DNA of 27,510 bases, from NCBI GenBank assembly GCA_947628025.1, contig CANQYH010000005.1:1-27510 (forward strand), read 5' to 3'. The notes under the pieces were generated by a model. That model was not told where the DNA came from. It did no database searches and saw only the letters and a program-made list of their open reading frames with translations. Made by a program: the position numbers and the translations under genes. Below are positions 7,400 to 16,273 of this stretch, piece by piece; within the stretch, counting starts at the first letter, position 1; each line of letters opens with the position of its first letter. This DNA is from an uncultured Lachnospiraceae bacterium (lineage in GTDB: Bacteria; Bacillota; Clostridia; Lachnospirales; Lachnospiraceae).

Positions 7400-10300
7400 A
7401 TGAAGGAATGGTATCGCTGCGGGACGGCGGAGGTTTTAAAGGAACTGGGGACGACGGCCGGAGGGCTGGATAGCAGTCAGGTGCGGGAGCGCCGGGCACG
7501 GTACGGAGAGAACCGCCTGCGGGAGTCGGGTCGGAAACCGGCGTGGAAAATATTTCTGGGACAGTTCCAGGATCTGCTGGTGATGATCCTGATCGGCGCT
7601 GCCGTCATCTCCATGCTGACGGACAACGTGGAGAGCGCGGTCGTCATTTTTGCTGTTTTGCTGCTGAACGCGGCGCTTGGCACGGTGCAGCATGAGAAAG
7701 CAGAGAGATCCCTGGAGAGCCTGCGGGCCTTGTCGGCGCCGTCGGTCAGGGTGCTGCGGGACGGAAAGCGTCAGGAGATCCCGTCGGCCGAAGTGGTGCC
7801 GGGGGACATCCTGTACTTGGAAGCGGGCGATATGGTAGTGGCCGACGGGCGCGTCCTGGAGAGCGTGTCCCTGCAGGTCAACGAAAGCTCGTTGACCGGG
7901 GAGTCCGGGGCCGTGGAAAAATCGCCGCTTCCGCTGCGGAAAGAAACGGAGCTGGCGGAGCGCAGCAATATGGTCTACTCCGGGTCGCTGGTGACGGCGG
8001 GCGTCGGGACGGTGGTGGCGACGGCCACAGGGATGAATACGGAGATCGGCGCGATCGCGGCCATGATGGACCGCGCGCGGGAGAAAAAGACGCCGCTGCA
8101 GGTCAGCCTCGACCAGTTCAGCAGCCGGCTAGCGGCGGCGATCCTGCTGGTCTGTCTTGCAGTGTTCTTTCTAAGTATTTACCGGAATATGCCGGTGCTG
8201 GATTCGCTGCTTTTCGCGGTGGCGCTGGCGGTGGCGGCGATCCCGGAGGCGCTGGGCTCCATCGTTACGATCGTGCAGGCCATGGGCACCCAGAAAATGG
8301 CGAAAGAGCAGGCGATCATTAAGGATCTGAAAGCGGTGGAGAGCCTGGGCTGCGTGTCGGTGATCTGCACGGATAAGACGGGGACTCTGACACAGAACCG
8401 TATGACGGTGGAATGTGCGGTGTTGGGCGGGGAGATCCTCACGGTCCCGGAGCTGCGGCCGGATGATTCGTTCCAGCGATTTTTTCTGGAGGCCGGCGTT
8501 CTGGCAAACGACGCGGAGCTCTCCGGGACAAACGGCGGGGAGGAAGCCCGCGGGCTCGGCGACGCTACGGAACTGGCGCTTTTGGAGGCGGCGCAGTCCC
8601 GCGGCCTGTCCGTGCAGAGCGTCCGCGGCCGGTTTCCGCGGCTGGGCGAGTACCCGTTTGATTCCGGCCGGAAAAGGATGAGCACGGTACACCGCTATGG
8701 CCGGGATAGGGTATTGTTTTGTAAAGGCGCTCCGGACGTGCTGCTGGAACGGTGCGCGTACATAGCGGATCTGAGTGGGACGGAGAGAGTTGAGAGATTT
8801 GGACAGGGCTCCGCACGTATCCGTGACACAGGGAACCCTACGGGCAAGAGCGTGTATGGGACGGGACTGCAAAGCGGCGCTTCTGTTTGTGGCATAAAGA
8901 GCGGCGCGGGAGAGGGAATACCGCAGAAGATCACGACTGCCCGCAATACATTCCGCGATACGTTCCGGGATGCGGCCTGGGATATGCGGGCGGTGAGGCC
9001 GCTTTCTTCCGCGGACCGGCGTCTCCTGGCGGAGCGGAATGACGAATGTTCCCGGCGCGGCCTGCGGGTGCTGGGACTGGCCTACAAAGTTCTGGACGGG
9101 GAAGAACCGCCGGTTTCTCATGGAAAAAACGCCGCGGAGGACCTTGAGCGGAACATGGTTTTTCTGGGTATGACGGCGATGATGGATCCGCCCAGACCGG
9201 AGAGCGCCCAGGCGGTGGAAGACGCGAAACGCGCGGGGATCTGCCCGGTCATGATCACCGGCGATCACAAGGTAACGGCGGAAGCGATCGCCAGACAGAT
9301 CGGGATCCTGGAGCCGGAAAATGATGCGCGCGCCGCGGTCGTCACCGGCGGGGAGCTGGACGCGTGGAGCGACGGGGAGCTGAACCGCCGCCTGGAAAAT
9401 ATCCGGGTCTATGCGCGGGCGACGCCGGAACATAAGCTGCGGATCGTCCGGGCCTGGCAGCGCCGCGGCCGTATCGTCGCCATGACCGGCGACGGAGTCA
9501 ATGACGCTCCGGCACTGAAGCAGGCGGATATCGGCGTCGCTATGGGCAAAAATGGGACCGAGGTATCCAAAGACGCGGCGGATATGATCCTGGCGGACGA
9601 TCATTTCGCGACGATCCTGAAAGCGGTCGCCAACGGCCGCAACGTCTACCGCAATATCCTGGGAGCGATCCAGTTCCTCCTTTCCGGCAATATGGCGGGG
9701 ATCCTGTGCGTGCTCTATACGACTCTGCTGGCTCTGCCGCTGCCGTTTGCGCCGGTACATCTGCTTTTTATCAATCTGCTGACCGACTCTTTGCCGGCCA
9801 TCGCCATCGGGATGGAGCAGCCGGAGCGCGGACTTTTGGAACAGCCGCCCCGGGATCCGAAGCGGGGGATCCTGACGCCGCGGTTCATATGGGTCTTGCT
9901 GGTGCAGGGAGGCCTGATCGCGGCTTGTACGCTCTGCGCTTATTACGCGGGGCTTTCGGGAGGAATGTCGGGCGGAGATCTGAGCTGTTTCTGGGCGGAT
10001 CTGGCGCAATGGAGCCGGTCCTGGTTCCGGCAAAGCGGCGGGCTCCTGCACCGGATCTCTGCGGAACAGGGCGCGATGGCCGGGCGCTCCGGGACGGCCA
10101 GTACCATGGCGTTTGCCACGCTCACTCTGGCGCGGCTGTTCCATGGATTTAACTGCCGCAGCAGACGGTCGCTTTTGCGGCTGGGACTGTTCAGCAATCC
10201 TTACGTCGTATTGGCGTTTGCGGCGGGCGCGGTTCTGCTGGCGGCGGTCCTTTTTGTGCCGGGATTGCAGAACGTATTCGCCGCGGCGGATCTGACACAG

Positions 10301-10417
10301 GAGCAGCTGGCCTGCATCGTGCTTTTCGCTTTCTTCCCGACGCTGACGATCCAGTGTCTGAAAACGGCGCGGGAGGCGCTGCGGTATGCGCGGCGCGCGG
10401 CCGGGAAGAAACGCTGA
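7400..10417 (+). CDS. P-type cation-transporting ATPase, probable Ca2+ exporter (P2 type)
   Basis: The 1005-residue integral membrane pump is driven by ATP through a phospho-aspartate. Visible parts: the actuator loop TGES (166-169); TM4 IPEALGSIVTIV (Glu283), the variant of PEGLP that I recall from Firmicute Ca2+ ATPases; the phosphorylation site CTDKTGTLT (Asp325); KGAPD in the nucleotide domain (442-446); TGDGVNDAP (696-704); TM6 INLLTDSLPA (Asn792, Asp796) as cation ligands. Start ATG 7400 is chosen by homology; 7370 is in frame but has no ribosome-binding site. Two inserts are unusual: ~457-531 in the nucleotide-binding domain after RCAYI, and ~851-898 between TM7 and TM8. Ca2+ rather than Mn2+ or another cation is inferred. 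No terminator is obvious. Confidence 0.9.
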   Translation: MKEWYRCGTAEVLKELGTTAGGLDSSQVRERRARYGENRLRESGRKPAWKIFLGQFQDLLVMILIGAAVISMLTDNVESAVVIFAVLLLNAALGTVQHEKAERSLESLRALSAPSVRVLRDGKRQEIPSAEVVPGDILYLEAGDMVVADGRVLESVSLQVNESSLTGESGAVEKSPLPLRKETELAERSNMVYSGSLVTAGVGTVVATATGMNTEIGAIAAMMDRAREKKTPLQVSLDQFSSRLAAAILLVCLAVFFLSIYRNMPVLDSLLFAVALAVAAIPEALGSIVTIVQAMGTQKMAKEQAIIKDLKAVESLGCVSVICTDKTGTLTQNRMTVECAVLGGEILTVPELRPDDSFQRFFLEAGVLANDAELSGTNGGEEARGLGDATELALLEAAQSRGLSVQSVRGRFPRLGEYPFDSGRKRMSTVHRYGRDRVLFCKGAPDVLLERCAYIADLSGTERVERFGQGSARIRDTGNPTGKSVYGTGLQSGASVCGIKSGAGEGIPQKITTARNTFRDTFRDAAWDMRAVRPLSSADRRLLAERNDECSRRGLRVLGLAYKVLDGEEPPVSHGKNAAEDLERNMVFLGMTAMMDPPRPESAQAVEDAKRAGICPVMITGDHKVTAEAIARQIGILEPENDARAAVVTGGELDAWSDGELNRRLENIRVYARATPEHKLRIVRAWQRRGRIVAMTGDGVNDAPALKQADIGVAMGKNGTEVSKDAADMILADDHFATILKAVANGRNVYRNILGAIQFLLSGNMAGILCVLYTTLLALPLPFAPVHLLFINLLTDSLPAIAIGMEQPERGLLEQPPRDPKRGILTPRFIWVLLVQGGLIAACTLCAYYAGLSGGMSGGDLSCFWADLAQWSRSWFRQSGGLLHRISAEQGAMAGRSGTASTMAFATLTLARLFHGFNCRSRRSLLRLGLFSNPYVVLAFAAGAVLLAAVLFVPGLQNVFAAADLTQEQLACIVLFAFFPTLTIQCLKTAREALRYARRAAGKKR

Positions 10418-10532
10418 AAGAAAATCCGTCCGTATCGTCCATTCTGCTGTTTTTGCCATGCAGCAGCTGCAAGGCGAAATGACGGGACGTCCTTTTCTGA
10501 TGTTCCTTTTCAAGGAGTGCGATCGTATATTC

Positions 10533-10550
10533 ATATGCTATTTAGCATAT
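10533..10550. repeat. Palindrome in the gene-free stretch 10418-10664
   Basis: ATATGCTA (10533-10540) and TAGCATAT (10543-10550) form a perfect inverted repeat around TT. It lies between the convergent P-type ATPase and 4Fe-4S genes, with no T-run beside it. The rest of the 247-base gap shows no gene; a CTGCTG/CAGCAG hairpin (about 10444-10466) lacks a T-tract. The composition change to AT-rich starts near 10500. Confidence 0.5.
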
Positions 10551-10664
10551 TTGATCCTTTCATAGCGGCAGTCATTAGGACGTTCATCAACATCATTTAT
10601 AACGCTGAAAAACTAAATTGTAGGGAACAGAAACAATCCGTTTGCCGGAGCGGCGAATGGAAAT

Positions 10665-11483
10665 TTACAGCGCTTTCTTTGGGCAATTTTTCACACATTC
10701 CAGACAGAGGATACATTCCGTTCCGTTTGCCCTCTTTCTGGAATTATCCGTTATATCTACGTCCATAGGACACACACGCTTACACTTTCCGCAGGAGATA
10801 CACTTGTTTTTGTCGCATGTTATCCGCAGCAAGGAATAGTAACTCATAGGTTTCAGAAACACTGTGACAGGACAGATGTATTTGCAAAAAGCGCGGTTGT
10901 CCTGAAAATAAAACGCGAGCGCGATGCCAACGGCGTAGTAGAGCAGATTCCCGATGACGAATGACCAGAACATGATCCGTTCCATATTGCCTGCATGTGC
11001 CAGAAACAGAGCCGATACGAAAACAAGTGACAGCGCAAATGTGATATAACGTATCCAGCCCAGCTTTTTTCGGGGCTGTTTTGGCTGCTTATAAGGCAGA
11101 AAGTCCAGCACCATAGCGGTCCAGCAGGCATAACCGCACCAGCCCCGCCCAAACAGCAGCGGGCCAAATATTTTCGCTACGGCGTAATGTATCGTCGCCG
11201 CCTCAAAAACACCCGTAAAAAGGTAGTACCAAAACCCCTCTATCTGCATATTCTCTCTGCATATCAGGCCGAGATAAACCAGCATATAGCATCCGACCAG
11301 CAGTTGTGTCACCCGACGGGCGTACTTATATTTGCGTATGTACAGAGAGATCCCCAAAGCAATCGAGACGCCAATATAGCTGAAATTGAGCAGATAAAAC
11401 AAGTTATTTTTTGTTAGCCAGAGTAAAACGGCTATTGTTTCAAATATTGCCAGCATGGCCGCTGGCAGAATATATTTTTTCAT
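10665..11483 (-). CDS. Membrane-bound 4Fe-4S protein, NapH/MauN-like
   Basis: A 272-residue membrane ferredoxin-type protein, probably carrying electrons between a quinone or cytoplasmic donor and an unknown partner. About five hydrophobic segments occupy residues 5-210. They carry GRGWCGYACW (Cys116, Cys120) and FCKYICP (Cys200, Cys204), the NapH/CcoG-like Cys pairs. The C-terminus has two classical 4Fe-4S motifs: Cys228, 231, 234, 238 and Cys257, 260, 263, 267. Start ATG 11483 precedes a typical MKKYILPAAMLAIFE membrane start, but GGGAG is 17 nt away, so the ribosome-binding site is weak. No partner oxidoreductase is encoded nearby. Divergent from fic; both are more AT-rich than the surroundings. 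Confidence 0.85.
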   Translation of the reverse strand: MKKYILPAAMLAIFETIAVLLWLTKNNLFYLLNFSYIGVSIALGISLYIRKYKYARRVTQLLVGCYMLVYLGLICRENMQIEGFWYYLFTGVFEAATIHYAVAKIFGPLLFGRGWCGYACWTAMVLDFLPYKQPKQPRKKLGWIRYITFALSLVFVSALFLAHAGNMERIMFWSFVIGNLLYYAVGIALAFYFQDNRAFCKYICPVTVFLKPMSYYSLLRITCDKNKCISCGKCKRVCPMDVDITDNSRKRANGTECILCLECVKNCPKKAL

Positions 11484-11652
11484 ATTTTACGCGTTTATAA
11501 CTCCCGATTGGCTATTTAATAGTTAACAGTATATCACTCAAATGTGAAGAAATCTACGGTATTTTAAAACGGTTCATTAAATGATTCCCGGTCCATGTCG
11601 AATGGAAAATAAGTAAAAAGCAAATTGCCTTAAGCGCTCTCTGTTTGTGAAT

Positions 11653-11716
11653 TCGGAATGATATTACCTTAAATTCCGGAAATTCTATTGATATTATTCC
11701 GATAATGTATTATACT
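11653..11716 (+). promoter_or_regulatory. fic promoter with a 50-bp dyad operator candidate
   Basis: Promoter TTGATA (11688-11693), 17-bp spacer, TATACT (11711-11716). Upstream and overlapping the -35, bases 11653-11702 form a 25 + 25 bp imperfect dyad centred on CCGG (11676-11679), with 18 of 25 positions matching. The outer arms are TCGGAATGATATTA (11653-11666) and TGATATTATTCCGA (11689-11702). Binding by the N-terminal HTH of the Fic protein is an inference; it also lies upstream of the divergent 4Fe-4S gene. Confidence 0.65.
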
Positions 11717-11747
11717 ATAACCAAGTTTATAAATAGGCGGTGATACT

Positions 11748-12656
11748 TTGGAATATATGAAAGTGACACAAGCAGCACAATTGTGGGGAATTTCTGATCG
11801 CCGCGTCCGCATTTTGTGCCAGCAGGGAAAGATCGAGGGGGTTATTCAAAATGGGCGGTCCTATCTTATTCCTGTGGATGCGGTAAAACCAGCTGACGGC
11901 CGTAGGATGAGGCATAAAGAAGTTTCGGAACAATATCTTGCTTTCTTCTCTCGCATTGACGCTTTAAAGGAACAATTGGATAAGCGCCGTCCTTTGACTG
12001 CCGGAGAACTCAAGCGGCTGCAAGATGAATTTCTTGTGGAATATACCTATAATTCTAATGCGATTGAGGGCAATACCCTGACCTTGCAGGAAACGGCCCT
12101 TGTGCTGGAAGGTCTTACAATAGACCAAAAGCCCCTCAAAGATCATCTGGAAGCGGTCGGTCATAAGGATGCTTTCTTGTATGTGCAGGAAATGGTGCGT
12201 GATAAAGTTTCCTTCTCAGAGGCCATCATTAAACAGATTCACACTCTGGTGCTCATGGACAGGCCAGAGGATCGTGGTATCTATCGCCGGATTCCTGTGC
12301 GAATTATGGGGGCTTATCATACGCCGCCGGACCCAATCATGGTTCCAGAATTGATGGAAAAGCTGGTCAAAGAATTTGAGACCAGTAAACTGCACCCGAT
12401 TGAAAGAGCGGCGCTGTTCCACCTAAAGTTTGAGGGTGTTCACCCGTTTGTTGACGGCAACGGCCGCACAGGACGGTTAATTCTAAATCTGTTCCTGATG
12501 CAAACTGGATACCCGCCTGTCAATGTGAAATTCGCGGATCGGAAGCGATACTATGATGCGTTTGATAGCTATTACAAAGACAGCGACGCAAGTGCAATGG
12601 TGGAAATGGTAGCGGAATATGTAGAAGAACGATTATTGGCATATAATGCTCTATAA
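11748..12656 (+). CDS. HTH-Fic family AMP-transferase-like protein
   Basis: A 302-residue Fic-domain protein. Residues ~4-42 form a small MerR/excisionase-like DNA-binding helix-turn-helix (VTQAAQLWGISDRRVRILC). Residues ~95-290 are the Fic fold, with the inhibitory helix motif SNAIEG (Ser103 to Gly108) in front, a class II arrangement, and a complete catalytic motif HPFVDGNGRTGR (His232 to Arg243). It is therefore predicted to be active in transferring AMP or another nucleotide group to a target hydroxyl, and self-inhibited. The start is the TTG at 11748, because GGCGG lies 7 nt before it, while the in-frame ATG at 11757 is too far away. The intact HTH and the dyad at its promoter suggest autoregulation. 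A terminator follows at 12715. Confidence 0.9.
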   Translation: MEYMKVTQAAQLWGISDRRVRILCQQGKIEGVIQNGRSYLIPVDAVKPADGRRMRHKEVSEQYLAFFSRIDALKEQLDKRRPLTAGELKRLQDEFLVEYTYNSNAIEGNTLTLQETALVLEGLTIDQKPLKDHLEAVGHKDAFLYVQEMVRDKVSFSEAIIKQIHTLVLMDRPEDRGIYRRIPVRIMGAYHTPPDPIMVPELMEKLVKEFETSKLHPIERAALFHLKFEGVHPFVDGNGRTGRLILNLFLMQTGYPPVNVKFADRKRYYDAFDSYYKDSDASAMVEMVAEYVEERLLAYNAL

Positions 12657-12714
12657 GTGGAAGGAATATATGAGTATAATTCAAATAGAGAATAAATTCC
12701 TGCAGAGCAGTCAA

Positions 12715-12756
12715 AAAAAGAGACAGTCCGGAACATATGGATTGCCTCTTTTTCTT
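12715..12756 (+). terminator. Rho-independent terminator after fic
   Basis: AAAAAGAGAC (12715-12724) pairs with GCCTCTTTTT (12744-12753), 9 of 10 positions, with a 19-nt loop and a T-rich right arm, 59 bases after the fic stop. The remaining bases to 12895 hold no supported gene. Confidence 0.7.
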
Positions 12757-12895
12757 GATTGTCCTAAATTGACAGGTATCTGTGCGGAATGTATGAATAT
12801 ACATGGCGGTCTGGCGGCCGGCAGCAAGGACCTTTCTTCTTGAAAAGGAGTTTCAGACCTGCCGGAGAAAAATCACCCGCACAGCAGACGCTCCG

Positions 12896-14503
12896 TCAGG
12901 GGTTAATATATTTGCCCGAAACATAAAATACGCCATCCGTCAACGGCCGGTCCGGCGACGGCTGTTTCAAAACGCCTCTGCGTATCAATTCATCCGTTAC
13001 ATAACCGACGATCTGGAAGAGATACATGGAGACCCATGGGTTAATTTGGGATCCCAAACGTTTTGGTACAAATTTTGAAAAGCTGTTCCGTACCGAAACG
13101 ATCCATTCCGACAGCGCGTTTTCAAGCGCTTCGTCCTCGATGTGAAACAGGGAAATGAATTCGGCGAATTGTTCTTCGGTAAAGCAGGCGAAATTCAGCC
13201 GGTACCCGGGTCCGTCTTTTACAATAAGACCTTTTTGGATCAGGCCTGCGGCTTCTTCCTCCGATAACGACGTAGTTTTTACAATACCGTCGGGATTCTC
13301 CGGGAGAATATCGTTTGCGCACAGCCAGCGCGTCCCTCCATTGTGATAAATTTCACTGTCAAAGTATTTGGCGACCCAATAATAATAGATATGTCCCGGG
13401 ATCCTGCCTTTGCTTCCGCTATCGCCGCCCGCTACATTGCAGCCCGTATTGTATTCCGCGGGCAATTCTCTTTTGTCAATGGTTTCTTCTACGGTAAACC
13501 AGCCGTATCCGCCGTCTTTGCGGGGCGGGAACGCGCCGTTGGGCATTTGCAGACGATTCGTTTTCAGTGTCCCGATCTTTTTCCTTAAAACGTAAGGTAC
13601 AATAAAATGTCCCAGGCGCTCCATGCCGAAATCGTGGCCATAGAAGTTCAAACGGTTTACGGCGTCCGCCGCGTTCCTGAATGACCGCTCAAACTGATCC
13701 GCGATCCCTTTTACCATCGATTCGGAAGCGGTTTCTACTATTTTTCTGTCCTCTAACCGAAAGACGATAAAATTCGCCGCATATTTATTCCCGATCTTGC
13801 ATATGGCCTCCCCGTATTCCAAACGCGGAATTTCATCCTCGATATACATGACGGGAATTCCGGTAAGGACGCTGATCTCCTCCACGGTCTGCGGCGTTTC
13901 GTATGCCGCTTTGCAGATCGCGCGGGCGAGCTGCGTATGCAGGTAGCGGTCGGAGTTCATAGAACCGCTGCAGGTAACGGTATTCCAGTTGATCCTCTTA
14001 TAAATTTTTTCCATTTGTTCTGTTCCTATCCTCTCTTTGATTTTTTGACGCCCTGCGTTCAGGCGCCATTTGACAGTCGTTTCCGTGAGCGCGTATTTTT
14101 CGGCAAGCGCCTTGACCGGCATTTCGCCAATGTAATGGTCGACAAAAATATCCCGGTACATTTCGGAAAGCGTATGCAGATACCGGAAAACCGTTTCAAA
14201 ACTGCGCTCCGTACTTTCCCGGTCGATCCCTGTGTAGTCGTCGTACACCGGATGCAGATCCGCGTACTCTTCCGATAAAACCACGCGCTCTTTCTTTTGT
14301 TTCTCGATAAATCGCGCGTAGCGGTTATGCGCGATTCGCCAGACCCATGCGTCAAACGATTGAATTTCGTATTTTCGCATACCGTCAAGAACATGGCAGA
14401 GGATTTCGCTTGTCAGATCCTCCGCGTCATAACGGCTGTGGAGCCGGCTGCGGCAAAAGCGAAAGATCGGTTCTACATAGGGGATAATTTTGTCCTGATC
14501 CAA
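12896..14503 (-). CDS. Sigma-70-like factor with a long unknown C-terminal extension
   Basis: A 535-residue protein. Residues ~5-75 resemble sigma region 2 (YDAEDLTSEIL, then FDAWVWRIAHNRYARFIEK) and ~108-160 region 4 (LSEMYRDIFVDHYIGEMPV, then LTETTVKWRLNAGRQKIKER), as in ECF sigma factors, which usually end near 190. The further ~370 residues begin with a winged-helix-like stretch (~187-250, TVEEISVLTGIPVMYIEDEI) and continue into a Gly/Tyr/Trp-containing domain I do not recognise. The start is the TTG at 14503: AAAGGAGGGAC lies directly upstream (GGAGGG 9 nt before TTG), whereas the in-frame ATG at 14539 would place that site inside the gene. It lies 120 bases after the ABC transporter, same strand, probably one operon. 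No anti-sigma gene is adjacent, so the C-terminal part may do the sensing (inference). Confidence 0.75.
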   Translation of the reverse strand: MDQDKIIPYVEPIFRFCRSRLHSRYDAEDLTSEILCHVLDGMRKYEIQSFDAWVWRIAHNRYARFIEKQKKERVVLSEEYADLHPVYDDYTGIDRESTERSFETVFRYLHTLSEMYRDIFVDHYIGEMPVKALAEKYALTETTVKWRLNAGRQKIKERIGTEQMEKIYKRINWNTVTCSGSMNSDRYLHTQLARAICKAAYETPQTVEEISVLTGIPVMYIEDEIPRLEYGEAICKIGNKYAANFIVFRLEDRKIVETASESMVKGIADQFERSFRNAADAVNRLNFYGHDFGMERLGHFIVPYVLRKKIGTLKTNRLQMPNGAFPPRKDGGYGWFTVEETIDKRELPAEYNTGCNVAGGDSGSKGRIPGHIYYYWVAKYFDSEIYHNGGTRWLCANDILPENPDGIVKTTSLSEEEAAGLIQKGLIVKDGPGYRLNFACFTEEQFAEFISLFHIEDEALENALSEWIVSVRNSFSKFVPKRLGSQINPWVSMYLFQIVGYVTDELIRRGVLKQPSPDRPLTDGVFYVSGKYINP

Positions 14504-14623
14504 GGGCTTCGTCCCTCCTTTCAAACGGTTTGCAATCATGATTACGCTTATTTAGTGTCTTAAAATCAGATCGGATAGGTCTTTTCACAGGAATATTTTT
14601 ATAATAGCTTGGGCGCCGCTCCA

Positions 14624-16225
14624 TTACAGTCCGTTTGCCAAATGAAGCTGTCCCGCGTCCATGGTGAATACTGCCGCATATTGTTTCACAGTCTCGGGAG
14701 CGAGGCGGTGAGTGACGCTGATACAGGTAACATTTTCCAGAGACAAAATGCTGCGCTCCACCGCGTTTGCGGTCTGCTCATCCAAGGCGGAGGTCGCCTC
14801 GTCCATCAGCAGTACGTCCTTACCGCTTAACAGGGCTCTGGCAATGGCGATCCGCTGGCATTCGCCGCCTGAAAAGTTGCTTCCGTTTTCTTCGGCCAGG
14901 GTATCGAGCCCTTGGGGCAGCGAGGCGATCAGCTCCGTCAGCCCCGCTTGGCTGACAGCCTCCAGGATCTCCTGTTCCGGATACGGCTTCCACATCGTAA
15001 GGTTATTGCGGATGCTGTCCTTAAAAAGGAACGTATTTTGATGGATCATGGCAACGCCGTCAGGAAGAGCCTCGTTTCCATCGGTGCAGATCCTGCCGTC
15101 AAATGGAGGATAGTACCCTGCGAGAAGCTTGATCAGAGTGCTTTTCCCGCTTCCGCTTTTCCCGATGACCGCATATTTTTTCCCTTTTTCGAACGCAGCC
15201 GACACATTTTTCAGGATCACTCTGTCCCCGTATCGAAAACTTATGTTTCTAAGGGAAATGCGTTCTTTCATCGGGCGCATCGCGCTTTTTTCAGAGACTT
15301 TCGGATTGGAAAAATCGTGCAGCGTTTCGAGCACGGGTCTTGCGGATCTTAGTTCGCTGATTCTTGCCGACAGCTCAAAGGCGGGGGAAATCACCTGGCC
15401 GGTAAGCTGCGTGACCGCCACGATACTGCCGATCGTGATGTATCCTTTGACTGCGAAAAACCCGGCCAGGCCCATCACCCCAAACTGCACCGCGATCGAC
15501 GCGAAATTCGTCAGGCCGTACAATTTAGCCATCCGCGATGACAGATGCTCCTTGCTGCTCTCCAAAGTCTTGGCGCTTGCCGAAAACTGGGAAAACATCT
15601 CCCCGGAGGCATCGTAGGTCTTTATCACTTCAAAACCATTCAGCAGGTCGCTGACTTTCTCATTATAAGCGGTCGTCGATTCCAGGACCGTTTCCTGGGA
15701 ATTTTCCAGCGCCTTTGTGAAAAGACCCGGCAGCAGGCCCGGGATCGCCATAGCCGCGATGGAGATCACCGCGATCACCGGATCCATCCAGATAAGCACG
15801 ATGACGGCGAAGACGATGCTGATCATAGAGTCCAGCAGAGAAATGCGGTTTTGCAGGACTTTTTCCTCGATAATGGAGAAGTTTTGATTGAATGCTGTGA
15901 GATAGGACGCGCTGCCCGTATTTTCATATTCGGCAATGCCTGTCTCAAGCGTGCCGTTCGCCAAAGCGTTCCGCATTTGAAGCAGAGACTTCCGAATAAA
16001 GTAAGCTTTATAGCGCCCGTATAAATAGATGAGCAGTCCCGTGCAGACGGCATACAGAACGCTGACGATCAGGACATTTCGCAGATTGTCGGCGTTTTGG
16101 CTGACAATGGACGTCTCCGCGGCATCGATCAAAGCGTTCAATAAGATTGCTATGCCCACGGACGCCGCGCTTGCAAGAAGCTGTAAAACAAACAGCGGGA
16201 TATATTCCCATTTTAGTTTCTTCAT
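14624..16225 (-). CDS. ABC exporter half-transporter (membrane domain + ATPase)
   Basis: The 533 residues comprise a six-helix type I exporter membrane domain (~1-300) and a nucleotide-binding domain (~320-533). Motifs: Walker A GKSGSGKST (355-363), Q-loop HQNTF (Gln396), signature FSGGECQR (451-458), Walker B VLLMDEATSALDE (471-483), H-loop SVTHR (His506). All are intact, so it should hydrolyse ATP. No N-terminal peptidase domain is present. Start ATG 16225 follows AGGAGG at 7 nt. It is 48 bases downstream of a 16-codon peptide gene and upstream of the sigma-like gene. It resembles the other half-transporter at 18997-20613 in the ATPase domain (both IHQNTF and GENGS/EENGS before the signature), so they may form a heterodimer. 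Substrate unknown; a peptide is inferred from context. Confidence 0.92.
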   Translation of the reverse strand: MKKLKWEYIPLFVLQLLASAASVGIAILLNALIDAAETSIVSQNADNLRNVLIVSVLYAVCTGLLIYLYGRYKAYFIRKSLLQMRNALANGTLETGIAEYENTGSASYLTAFNQNFSIIEEKVLQNRISLLDSMISIVFAVIVLIWMDPVIAVISIAAMAIPGLLPGLFTKALENSQETVLESTTAYNEKVSDLLNGFEVIKTYDASGEMFSQFSASAKTLESSKEHLSSRMAKLYGLTNFASIAVQFGVMGLAGFFAVKGYITIGSIVAVTQLTGQVISPAFELSARISELRSARPVLETLHDFSNPKVSEKSAMRPMKERISLRNISFRYGDRVILKNVSAAFEKGKKYAVIGKSGSGKSTLIKLLAGYYPPFDGRICTDGNEALPDGVAMIHQNTFLFKDSIRNNLTMWKPYPEQEILEAVSQAGLTELIASLPQGLDTLAEENGSNFSGGECQRIAIARALLSGKDVLLMDEATSALDEQTANAVERSILSLENVTCISVTHRLAPETVKQYAAVFTMDAGQLHLANGL

Positions 16226-16273
16226 AACGATTCCTCCTCGATGGATCTTGATTGGATAGGCGGTGCGGCTCCG

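Noticed and set aside
8171..10534. A 787-codon minus-strand frame opposite the P-type ATPase
   Set aside because: Arg/His/Gln-rich composition without recognisable domains, antisense to a gene with all P-type ATPase motifs; a shadow.
12646..12843. Small plus-strand frame after fic
   Set aside because: Overlaps the fic end, contains the terminator hairpin and has no ribosome-binding site.
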